A stretch of DNA of 64,000 nt, taken from the NCBI GenBank assembly GCA_028284945.1, contig JANQQJ010000032.1:1-64000 (forward strand), read 5' to 3'. A model generated the notes under the pieces. The model was not told the origin of the DNA. It saw nothing but the letters and a program-made list of their open reading frames with translations, and did not search any database. Made by a program: the position numbers and the translations under genes. Positions 52,610 to 60,089 of the stretch are shown piece by piece (positions within the stretch are counted from its first letter, which is position 1; every line of letters begins with the position of its first letter). This DNA is from Alphaproteobacteria bacterium. Its GTDB lineage: Bacteria; Pseudomonadota; Alphaproteobacteria; SMXS01.

Positions 52610-53164
52610 ATGCGGTCTGGAACAGTTTTGTCGGGATTGATTGGGCTTTTTGCGGGAGCGGTGGCAATTTCCGGCCCGGTTTTTGCGGACAACCAGTCGC
52701 CGCCGGCCTTGGCGGACCTTGCCATATCCGGTACCGCAATTGCCGAGGTTGTGGACCATATCGACCCGTCTCTGCCGCTTGGAAGCTGTACAGAAGACGC
52801 TGATTTCGATCAGCTTAGGATCATTTTACCGAATCTGCGCAATAGCCAGGGTAATGTCCGTCTAAGCCTTTATCGCGGCCTTAAGAACGAGTGGCTCAAA
52901 AAGGGAATGAAAATCCTGCGCTATGACGTGCCCGCCCAGATCGGCCGGATGGAGGTCTGCATGCCGTTACCCTATGGCCCTGGGGAATACGGCCTGGCGC
53001 TCTATCATGATGAGGACGCCGATACGGACTATGACTTTACGTCAGAGGGGTATGGCTTCTCCAACAATGCCAAAGCGCAGTTGTTTGGCCCCGCCAAGTT
53101 CAAGCGGGCCGTCTTTACGGCCATGCCGGGCGAGACCCGTCAGGACATCCGCATCAGGTATTAG
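52610..53164 (+). CDS. DUF2141 exported protein
   Basis: A 184-residue exported protein. A signal peptide starts MRSGTVLSGLIGLFAGAVA and ends near VFADNQ. The DUF2141 domain reads GNVRLSLYRGLKNEW, VPAQIGRMEVCMPLPYGPGEYGLALYHDEDADTDYDF and GYGFSNNAKAQLFGPAKFKRAVF. The function is unknown. The ATG at 52610 has GGAAGAG upstream; ATGs at 52550 and 52580 would give a longer, more basic leader. It is divergent from lptF and convergent with the CoA-transferase gene, with a four-base overlap of stops. Confidence 0.9.
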   Translation: MRSGTVLSGLIGLFAGAVAISGPVFADNQSPPALADLAISGTAIAEVVDHIDPSLPLGSCTEDADFDQLRIILPNLRNSQGNVRLSLYRGLKNEWLKKGMKILRYDVPAQIGRMEVCMPLPYGPGEYGLALYHDEDADTDYDFTSEGYGFSNNAKAQLFGPAKFKRAVFTAMPGETRQDIRIRY

Positions 53165-54363
53165 ATAACGCGCTTTTCGCACAGTTCAGCCATATCGGCG
53201 GCTGAATAGCCCAATTCGGTCATCACCTCTTCGGTGTGCTCGCCAAGCTGCGGCGCGCGTTCACGGATTGTACCGGGTGTCTTCGACAGATGCACCGGCG
53301 GTCCCATGACGGGGACTGGCTTGTGGACGCCGGGCAGGTCCATCTGCACCATATCGCCCATGGCTTGAACCTGGGGGTCGTCCAGCGCCTGTTGCGGGTT
53401 AAGGACCGGTCCAGCGGGCACGCCGAATTCTTCGCAAAGAGCAATCACTTCGTCGGTCGTGCGGGTTGCGCACCAGTCCGCCATGCGCTGGCAAATCACA
53501 TCGCGATTGTCGCCGCGGGACTGGTCAGAGCGGCAGCGGGGATCGTTAACCCATTGTTCTTCCTCGCCGATCATCCGTGCCCAATTGGCGAACAAACCGT
53601 CGCCGACAATGTGCGTCAGGACATGGCCGTCACTGGTGGCAAAGATGTCGGACGGCGCCGAGGTTTGAACCCGGTTCCCGGTCGGCTGCCGGTTCATGTC
53701 CAAGACCGCCTGTTCCATAAGTAGCCCGTTCATATAGGTCAGGCCGGTGCGGAGCAGGGCGCCGCCCACTTCCTGGCCTTCGCCGGTCGCCCGGTGATGC
53801 ATGATCGCCGCCAGCGTGCCATAGGCGGTGATGACCGCCGTGCCGAAGTCGATAAAAGGCGCATTGGATTTCACCGGGCCCTCGCCACCGCTTGAAAACC
53901 ATGCCGCGCCGGACATCACCTGGCCAATGCCGTCAAAGCCGCCGCGATTGGCATAAGGCCCCGTCGGGCCGAAGGTCGAAATTGATGCCAGGATGATATC
54001 CGGTTTCGTTGCCGTCAGGCTGTCATAGTCGAGACCCAGCGCCTTCATGGCCGGGGCCGGTAGGTTGGCCACGACCACATCGGCGGTCGCGACGAGTTTT
54101 TTGACGATCTCGCGTCCCTCTGGCTTGGTCGGGTTGAGGGTGATGGATTTCTTATTGGTGCCGACCTGGTTGAACAGGCTGCCTTCGCCTTCGCTTCCAT
54201 CATCATGGTGGTAGAGCGGATAGACATAGCGGTCTTCACCGCCCTTCAGTTTTTCAACGCGGATGACCTCTGCGCCCATATAGCCCAACATGGTCGCGCA
54301 ATAGGGGCCGGCGATATAACGCCCGAAATCCAGTACCCGTACCCCGTCCAACACACCGGTCAT
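53161..54363 (-). CDS. CaiB/BaiF family III CoA-transferase
   Basis: A 400-residue CoA transferase: GVRVLDFGRYIAGPYCATMLGYMGAEVIRVEK at the N-terminus and the catalytic Asp in PFIDFGTAVITAYG near residue 170. The conserved GGEDRYVYPLYHHDDGS region near 40-58 is longer than in most members. The enzyme moves CoA between acids, for instance between carnitine- or bile-acid-like thioesters. The GGGAG site in front of the ATG supports this start. Partners are not clear from the neighbours. Confidence 0.93.
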   Translation of the reverse strand: MTGVLDGVRVLDFGRYIAGPYCATMLGYMGAEVIRVEKLKGGEDRYVYPLYHHDDGSEGEGSLFNQVGTNKKSITLNPTKPEGREIVKKLVATADVVVANLPAPAMKALGLDYDSLTATKPDIILASISTFGPTGPYANRGGFDGIGQVMSGAAWFSSGGEGPVKSNAPFIDFGTAVITAYGTLAAIMHHRATGEGQEVGGALLRTGLTYMNGLLMEQAVLDMNRQPTGNRVQTSAPSDIFATSDGHVLTHIVGDGLFANWARMIGEEEQWVNDPRCRSDQSRGDNRDVICQRMADWCATRTTDEVIALCEEFGVPAGPVLNPQQALDDPQVQAMGDMVQMDLPGVHKPVPVMGPPVHLSKTPGTIRERAPQLGEHTEEVMTELGYSAADMAELCEKRVI

Positions 54364-54445
54364 TCCCGTCTCCCTCAGCTTTCAAATTCGCCCGCACTAT
54401 GCAAAAACCCTGAACGCGTTGCGAGTCAGAAGAATAGGGGACCCC

Positions 54446-54973
54446 ATGCCGATCTACGCCATTGGTGACAAGACACCTGTGTTGGAAAGCGACGATATCT
54501 TCATTGCACCTTCTGCGGATGTGATGGGCGACGTCCGCCTCGGCAAGGGCGTCAACGTCTGGTTCAATGCCACTATTCGTGGCGACGATGGCCCCATCAG
54601 CATTGGTGAGGATACCAACATTCAGGATGGTGCGGTGGTGCATGTGGATGTGCGGTTTCCGACCAATATCGGACGCAATGTGACCGTTGGGCATCAGGCG
54701 ATGATCCATGGCTGTACCATTGGTGATAATGCGTTGGTCGGGATCGGGTCGACGATTCTGGATGGCGCCGTCATCGGGAAAAATACCCTAATCGGGGCCC
54801 ACACGCTGATCGGAAACGGCAAAGAGATACCTGAAGGGGTATTGGTATTGGGGTCGCCCGGTAAGGTCGTGCGTGACCTGACTGAAGAACAGATCCAGTT
54901 CCTTGAACTCTCCGGGCGCAGTTACGTCCAGAAGAGCCGGATGTTTGCCGAGACGTTGAAAGTGGTCGGGTAG
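54446..54973 (+). CDS. Gamma-class carbonic anhydrase family protein
   Basis: A 175-residue left-handed beta-helix protein with hexapeptide repeats. The three zinc histidine candidates are in VVHVDVRFP and VGHQAMIHG, the usual spacing of gamma-CA/YrdA proteins. The helical C-terminus (EEQIQFLELSGRSYVQKSRMF) is typical. It may hydrate CO2 or act as an acyltransferase-like scaffold. The ATG at 54446 is chosen for length and for GGGGA before it; an upstream TTG frame is unlikely. Confidence 0.93.
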   Translation: MPIYAIGDKTPVLESDDIFIAPSADVMGDVRLGKGVNVWFNATIRGDDGPISIGEDTNIQDGAVVHVDVRFPTNIGRNVTVGHQAMIHGCTIGDNALVGIGSTILDGAVIGKNTLIGAHTLIGNGKEIPEGVLVLGSPGKVVRDLTEEQIQFLELSGRSYVQKSRMFAETLKVVG

Positions 54974-54978
54974 ATGCC

Positions 54979-55007
54979 TTGTGGCGCCGCATTAATGAGG
55001 CTATATT
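54979..55007 (+). promoter_or_regulatory. Promoter of the toxin-antitoxin operon
   Basis: TTGTGG (54979-54984) and TATATT (55002-55007) are spaced by 17 bases. The -10 abuts the direct repeats at 55011-55028, so a bound antitoxin complex would block transcription. Confidence 0.5.
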
Positions 55008-55010
55008 AAT

Positions 55011-55028
55011 CTAGACAGTCTAGACAGA
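55011..55028. promoter_or_regulatory. Direct-repeat operator of the toxin-antitoxin operon
   Basis: CTAGACAGT and CTAGACAGA stand in tandem; the stretch also holds two palindromic TCTAGA cores. It lies 13 bases before the antitoxin ATG and is a likely site for autoregulation. Confidence 0.55.
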
Positions 55029-55040
55029 ATTGGCGCCGAT

Positions 55041-55295
55041 ATGAAGATCTGGCAGGTTCAGGAAGCCAAGAACAAGTTTAGTGAGGTGATCCGCGACGCC
55101 CAGTCAGGCGAACCTCAATTCATCACCAAGCACGGCGAGAAGACCGCCGTCGTTTTGTCCGCGGATGAGTATGACCGGTTGATTGGTAAAGTGCGGCCTG
55201 AGACGGACCTCATATCACTTCTCCTGGGCGGCCCGAAGGTCGACGACTTTGAGGTGCCGCGTAGTACCTTGAGATTGCGTGATGTTGAGTTCTGA
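55041..55295 (+). CDS. Phd/YefM-family antitoxin
   Basis: An 84-residue antitoxin. The N-terminal DNA-binding part reads WQVQEAKNKFSEVIRDAQSGEPQFITKHGEKTAVVLSADEYDRL, the YefM/Phd fold. A short C-terminal tail (DDFEVPRSTLRLRDVEF) would wrap the toxin. The stop and the toxin start overlap (TGATG). It would repress its own operon at the direct repeats upstream. Confidence 0.93.
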   Translation: MKIWQVQEAKNKFSEVIRDAQSGEPQFITKHGEKTAVVLSADEYDRLIGKVRPETDLISLLLGGPKVDDFEVPRSTLRLRDVEF

Positions 55296-55705
55296 TGTTT
55301 CTGCTCGATACCAACGTGGTTTCCGAGACACGCAAACCCCAGCCGAATTCATCCTTGTTGTCCTGGATTGAAGCATCGGACCCGTCGACTGTTTTTTTGA
55401 GTGTCATGACCACAGGCGAGATCCGAAAGGGAATCGAACTTTTTCGGACCGCAAATCCTACAGGCGCTGAGGAAATCGAGGTATGGCTGAAAAAAATCGA
55501 GACCGCGTTTGGCGATCGCTTGCTGCCTGTCACAAGAGAGATTGCGGACATGTGGGGAACAATTGCAGCGGGTACAGCGGTTGATGATATTGATATATTG
55601 CTTGCTGCGACGGCCAAAGTTCACGGGCTGACATTGGTCACTAGAAATATCCGCCACGTCGAAGGCCTTGGCGTACCTGTTCTAAATCCTTTTCAGAGCC
55701 CATAG
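55295..55705 (+). CDS. VapC-type PIN-domain toxin
   Basis: A 136-residue PIN-domain ribonuclease toxin. Acidic metal ligands are Asp5 in LLDTNVVSE, Glu in TTGEIRKGIE near residue 44, and Asp in VDDIDILLAATA near 99. The family cleaves tRNA or other RNA when freed from its antitoxin. It forms a two-gene operon with the Phd-like gene. The arrangement and lengths are those of functional pairs, and nothing is truncated. Confidence 0.93.
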   Translation: MFLLDTNVVSETRKPQPNSSLLSWIEASDPSTVFLSVMTTGEIRKGIELFRTANPTGAEEIEVWLKKIETAFGDRLLPVTREIADMWGTIAAGTAVDDIDILLAATAKVHGLTLVTRNIRHVEGLGVPVLNPFQSP

Positions 55706-55723
55706 GCTGCAAGTGAGGAAATG

Positions 55724-56521
55724 ATGCCCCGACGACTATCCTTGAGTATTTTGGCTGCTGCGTTCGCTCTGGCTGCCTGCGGTGCGGATGACGCCCCTGC
55801 GCCACAACCGGTCATGGATACGGTTTTTCAATACTCTACGGTGAACGCGTTGCTCAGTGGTCTCTATGACGGCGACATGACCTTGGCTGAATTGGCAGCC
55901 AAGGGCGATACTGGCCTGGGAACCATTAACGGAATTGATGGCGAATTAATCGTGCTGGACGGAAAGTTCTACTCAGCACTGGCCAATGGGACAGTGCGGG
56001 AATTGAAGCCCGAGGACAAAACCCCTTTCGCGGTGGTCGCCCATTTTCGGCCGGAACGGCAGGCCGGGTTGCCTGACGGGCTGGATTACAAATCGTTGCA
56101 AAGCTTGACGGACCAGCTTGTTCAAGCCCCCAACCACCTGCAGGTGATCCGGATTGACGGCACATTCCCTGAGATGAAGGTGCGCAGCGAACCGAAGCAA
56201 TCGCCGCCCTATCGCCCGTTGGCCGAGGTGCTTGAAGATGAGCAGGTGGTGTTTGAACTCGAGAACGTCACTGGCTCAATGATCGGCTTCCGGATGCCCA
56301 GCTATGTGGCTGGTATCAATGTGCCGGGCTATCACTTTCACTTCATCACCGATGACCGCAAACAGGGTGGCCACGTGCTCGACCTTGAGCTGTCGTCCGG
56401 AACGATCAAGATCGACGATGTCTCGAACTTCGAAATGGTGTTGCCGACCTCTGCGGCGTTTCAGGGAGTGAAACTTGGTGGTGACAGAATGGATGAGATC
56501 GACGCCGTTGAACGGCGATAA
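55724..56521 (+). CDS. Alpha-acetolactate decarboxylase with lipoprotein signal
   Basis: A 265-residue protein of the acetolactate decarboxylase family, which makes acetoin from 2-acetolactate. The N-terminus is a lipoprotein signal (SILAAAFALAACGADD) with a lipobox Cys, so the enzyme would be anchored in the membrane facing the periplasm. The metal site is visible in YHFHFITDDRKQGGHVLDLE (two His, then a third). FYSALANGTVREL and VIRIDGTFPEMKVRS also fit. GAGG favours the second of two adjacent ATGs. Most homologues are cytoplasmic, so export is notable. Confidence 0.9.
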   Translation: MPRRLSLSILAAAFALAACGADDAPAPQPVMDTVFQYSTVNALLSGLYDGDMTLAELAAKGDTGLGTINGIDGELIVLDGKFYSALANGTVRELKPEDKTPFAVVAHFRPERQAGLPDGLDYKSLQSLTDQLVQAPNHLQVIRIDGTFPEMKVRSEPKQSPPYRPLAEVLEDEQVVFELENVTGSMIGFRMPSYVAGINVPGYHFHFITDDRKQGGHVLDLELSSGTIKIDDVSNFEMVLPTSAAFQGVKLGGDRMDEIDAVERR

Positions 56522-56543
56522 CGCAAGCTTGGTGAGCTGACTC

Positions 56544-57662
56544 TTGCGCACCCCATTTAGGATTCTGGAACCAGGATTTGCGCAGCGCGCGCTGGGATTC
56601 GGGCCCGAGGCAACAGTTTTGTCCAAAGCTGGCCGGGCCGCCCGGTTGGGATTTTGGTACACGCCGTTTGTTGGGCCGCTTCTTCGCCGAATGGACCGCG
56701 TATTGCCGGCCCCGGCGGGGTTTCGCGGCGCCTATCAGCCAGATTATTGGACGGAGGACATCGTCCAGGAAGAGGGTAGCCTGCGCGACGAGGCGAGAGA
56801 TATCGGTTTGGACTACTCTATCGTCCGGCCAGCGCAACCGGATGCGCCGATGCCCATCGTCATCTATTCAATTCCCATGGTCTGGGGCGCCCGGCATCGA
56901 TCGCCGCCGATAAACTATATCTCGCGGTACCTGGCGGCCGCAGGCTATTGCGTGATCCGCGTCAGCCATACCGATAGTGACCGGCACGTTTTTCCCATCG
57001 ACGTTGACGATGCGGAAGACCGCTATGGCTATGTCAGCGAGAATATCCGCGACACCGAAAAGTCCCACCATCGGTTTTTGGACACACCCTTCCTGATTGA
57101 TAGTCTTGAAAGCTGGAGTGCAGGAACGGGGCCTTTGGCAGGCCTTCTTGACCTGAGCCGGATCGGCATGTCGGGACACTCATTCGGGGGGTGGACGGTG
57201 TACTTCGCTATGGGCAAAAAGATCGGCCGGGAGGGTACCTCATATGCTGACGCCAGGCTGAAGGCAGGTATTGTCTACAGCCCGTCACCGTCCATCGATC
57301 CATATACGCCGGTCGAGCATTTTGAGGACGTCCGGGCGCCGATGCTCCATATCGCCGGGTCGCGGGATGTGTCCTGGTCTGAGCCAACACTGCCCGAAGA
57401 TCGCATTTGGGCCTTCGAAAAGATCAATGCGCCAGAGCAATACCGCCTGATGCTCAAAGGTGCGGATCATATGACGTTTCCCGGCGGGCAGGATGACCGC
57501 GGCACCGCCACGCCGCGCGAGAAAAACCTCCACACCATTATCAAGACGGTTTCTCTTGTCTTTTGGGACGCTTACCTGCGTGATAGTGACACCGCGAAAG
57601 ATTGGCTCAGGACAGAATTTCCAAAAGCGCTCGGCCGCACCGGCAAAATTGAGTCGAAGTAG
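56544..57662 (+). CDS. Alpha/beta hydrolase (dienelactone hydrolase/PAF-acetylhydrolase-like)
   Basis: A 372-residue alpha/beta hydrolase. The nucleophile elbow is GMSGHSFGG near residue 212. The acid and histidine are likely Asp in LHIAGSRDVSW and His in LKGADHMTFPGG near 310. The start appears to be TTG at 56544, with GGTGAG upstream; no early ATG is available. It ends one base before the stop of a convergent epoxide hydrolase gene. The substrate is unknown, an ester or lactone being likely. Confidence 0.82.
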   Translation: MRTPFRILEPGFAQRALGFGPEATVLSKAGRAARLGFWYTPFVGPLLRRMDRVLPAPAGFRGAYQPDYWTEDIVQEEGSLRDEARDIGLDYSIVRPAQPDAPMPIVIYSIPMVWGARHRSPPINYISRYLAAAGYCVIRVSHTDSDRHVFPIDVDDAEDRYGYVSENIRDTEKSHHRFLDTPFLIDSLESWSAGTGPLAGLLDLSRIGMSGHSFGGWTVYFAMGKKIGREGTSYADARLKAGIVYSPSPSIDPYTPVEHFEDVRAPMLHIAGSRDVSWSEPTLPEDRIWAFEKINAPEQYRLMLKGADHMTFPGGQDDRGTATPREKNLHTIIKTVSLVFWDAYLRDSDTAKDWLRTEFPKALGRTGKIESK

Positions 57663-58874
57663 CTAGCCCACCGCTTTCAAAAACCCCTGTACGTCGCTGA
57701 CGAATATTTCGGGTTGTTCAAGGGCAGCGAAATGGCCGCCCCGGATCTGATGGGTGATCTGGACCACATCGCCATAGGCTTGATCGATATAGGACCGCGG
57801 TGGCAGGGGCGCCAGTTCGCCGGGATATTCGGCAAAGCCGACAGGCACCATGATCTTCTCGCCTTTCGGCAGTACCACATTAGGATTGCCCGCCAGCGAC
57901 CGGTACTGCCACGCGGCGGTGTGGAAGCAACGCCCAGTGATATAGATCATCGCATTGGTCAGCAGCTGATCCTTGGTAAAGGCGTTTTCAATATGGCCGG
58001 TTGGGTGTTGCCCCTCGCGCCGGTCGGACCAGCGGTGGAATTTCTCGATGATCCAGGCGGCGGTGCCGACCGGCGAATCCATCATCCCAAAAGCCAGCGT
58101 CTGAGGCTTGGTGCGTTGAATGGCCTGATAGCCCATCTCGTCGGCGATGCGGACGGCGGCGTTGCGGGCCCAGGCTTTTTCTTCGTCGGTTGTCAGGCGC
58201 GCAACCCCGGCGCCGCCAAACCGGCCAACAAAGTCACCCCCGGCGCGCAGCCCGAACATGTTGAGGTGGACTGCTTGACACGGGCCGCTTTTATCCGCAC
58301 CGAAGTCAAACCCCATCCATGCCGCGATTGATGATCCCCAGTCGCCGCCTTGTGCGACATAGCGGTCGTAACCGAGCACATCCGTCATCAGCTTGTGCAT
58401 GTGGGCGGCCTGGCCACGCGGGTCGAGGGGGCGAGGCGGTTTGCCGGAATAGCCGTAGCCGACGAGCGAGGGAACGATCACGTCACACCCGTCCTCTGCA
58501 TCACCACCAAAGCGTTCCGGATGCGCAAAGCGTTCAACGCATTCCATGAACTCGAAGAAAGATCCGGGCCAGCCGTGCAGCAGGATCAGGGGTGTGGGGC
58601 TGGTGCCGGAGCCTTTTTCATGGACGAAATGCAGGTCGATACCGTCCACGGTCGCGGTAAACTGCGGAAAGCGGTTCAGCCCGGCTTCCGCCGCCCGCCA
58701 GTCAAATTCATCCAGCCAATACTGGCGCAGCTCGCCGATGTAGGCGCCTTCGGTGCCGTATTGCCAGTCAATGGAATCGGTGTCGTCCGGCTGGCTGAAG
58801 CCTTCAAACTCCCTGACGCGCCGCCAGATACGGTCGGTCTCGGTTTGCGGGATGTCGATAGTATAGGGCGTCAT
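57663..58874 (-). CDS. EHN-type epoxide hydrolase
   Basis: A 403-residue epoxide hydrolase with the N-terminal EHN region (YTIDIPQTETDRIWRRVREFEGF), the oxyanion HGWPGSFFEF near residue 105 and the nucleophile Asp in QGGDWGSSIAAW near 180. A C-terminal His in GGHFAALEQPE follows. It opens epoxides to diols by a covalent ester route. It has a paralogue at 60090-61298. The ATG overlaps the stop of an exported ABC-like gene (ATGA), so the two are translationally coupled. Confidence 0.93.
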   Translation of the reverse strand: MTPYTIDIPQTETDRIWRRVREFEGFSQPDDTDSIDWQYGTEGAYIGELRQYWLDEFDWRAAEAGLNRFPQFTATVDGIDLHFVHEKGSGTSPTPLILLHGWPGSFFEFMECVERFAHPERFGGDAEDGCDVIVPSLVGYGYSGKPPRPLDPRGQAAHMHKLMTDVLGYDRYVAQGGDWGSSIAAWMGFDFGADKSGPCQAVHLNMFGLRAGGDFVGRFGGAGVARLTTDEEKAWARNAAVRIADEMGYQAIQRTKPQTLAFGMMDSPVGTAAWIIEKFHRWSDRREGQHPTGHIENAFTKDQLLTNAMIYITGRCFHTAAWQYRSLAGNPNVVLPKGEKIMVPVGFAEYPGELAPLPPRSYIDQAYGDVVQITHQIRGGHFAALEQPEIFVSDVQGFLKAVG

Positions 58875-60022
58875 GGCGCGGACGCTTGTTTCTCCATTTG
58901 TCCGATCCGTGCCGCCAGTCGCTCACAATAGGACTTGCTGCCTTCCGGCCGTGTCGTGCCATCAGAACCGGTATTCATCTGTTCGCTCATGTCCTGCATG
59001 TTGCAGACCGCCTGTTCGAGTTTGAGGATGTCGAGGCTCTTGCCAGCAAATTCGTCGACATTCATCTCGCTGGCGCCGGGAATAGACGCTTTGGGAAACA
59101 TCGGCGCATCGGTCCCATCACCGGTGACGGGCGCGCTGGCAGCCTGGACCCCGGACATCGCATTGTCGTCCTCAAGAATCGTTTTCGAATCCAGATGGGA
59201 AATGGTCGACGCCGACTTCGGATCGGCCGGATTATCTGCCGGCACGTAAATGTGGCTCAGCGACGAGATCTCCCCGGTTCTGCTGGCCTCAATGGCCTTC
59301 ATCAGCGCATCGATATCCAGCACATATGTTGAATCATACGCGGTCGGTTCGTCCATCAAGAGAATTTCAGGGTCGTTTATCAGGGCCCGCCCGATTGCCA
59401 CCCGCTGCTTGGCCGCCCCTGACAGGAAGCGGGTCGGCCCCCTGCCCAGTCCAGCGATCAAGTCGGCGTTTGCCGCAACCTGGTCACCGGGGAGGCCCAG
59501 ATCAGCAAAAGTGATGGCCTGTTGTGCCAGTTCCCGGCGCAGCGCCTGGATCTGTGGATCCAGTTCAGCACCCGGTGCGGCATAGCGCGTTAAGGGTTCG
59601 ATGAACAATATGTCCGACCGGCTGACTGTCGTTTTGCCTACGCCGGTGGGGTCGGTAAGCCCGGTGAGGTCACCAGGGTCGATACTCAGGTCGAGATCGT
59701 TCACGGCGTCATGATCTGAAACATTGGCCGGAACGCGAAGCTGCTGCGCGCCAAGCGAACCGGTTACCGCTTCGTCATCAGCAATGGTGGCGTCATCATT
59801 GGTAGGGCCGCTATCCGTGGGGTTAACGCTCGTCGAGAGATCCATTTTGACCTCGCCGTTCTCGACCTTGGGGGTGGCTTCCAAGGTGACGCCCGCGTTC
59901 GCGCCTTCTCCCGCGATCGCGGCTGCTTCAGCGCTAACCGCCGCCGTCGTGGAATCAGCAAGAGCGCTTGCTCCACTTAAACCCGCCAGTATCATACCGA
60001 TCAACAGTCTGCGGATGGTCAT
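58871..60022 (-). CDS. Exported protein with a shortened ABC-ATPase-like core
   Basis: A 383-residue protein. A signal peptide (MTIRRLLIGMILAGLSGASALA) is followed by an acidic linker to about residue 95. Then comes an ABC-like core: NDLDLSIDPGDLTGLTDP with Walker A-like TGVGKTT (Lys130), possible Q-loop QQ at 167-168, signature LSGAAKQRVAIGRAL (200-213), Walker B ILLMDEPT (220-227) and SLSH (His257). The D-loop reads AYDST. The stretch between Walker A and signature is about 30 residues shorter than usual. The C-terminal tail has two Cys (340 and 366). It starts with a strong GGGAGGGG site. If exported it would have no ATP, so binding of another ligand or a structural role is possible. I know no such family. 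Confidence 0.8.
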   Translation of the reverse strand: MTIRRLLIGMILAGLSGASALADSTTAAVSAEAAAIAGEGANAGVTLEATPKVENGEVKMDLSTSVNPTDSGPTNDDATIADDEAVTGSLGAQQLRVPANVSDHDAVNDLDLSIDPGDLTGLTDPTGVGKTTVSRSDILFIEPLTRYAAPGAELDPQIQALRRELAQQAITFADLGLPGDQVAANADLIAGLGRGPTRFLSGAAKQRVAIGRALINDPEILLMDEPTAYDSTYVLDIDALMKAIEASRTGEISSLSHIYVPADNPADPKSASTISHLDSKTILEDDNAMSGVQAASAPVTGDGTDAPMFPKASIPGASEMNVDEFAGKSLDILKLEQAVCNMQDMSEQMNTGSDGTTRPEGSKSYCERLAARIGQMEKQASAP

Positions 60023-60089
60023 TGGCCCCTCCCATGTCCCTGTCCTTCCAAGACAATAGGCGGGTTGGGGGCCGGATGCCAGTTGGCGG

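Noticed and set aside
55011-55028. CRISPR-like repeat
   Set aside because: Only two tandem 9-base copies occur and no spacer pattern is present. An operator explains them better.
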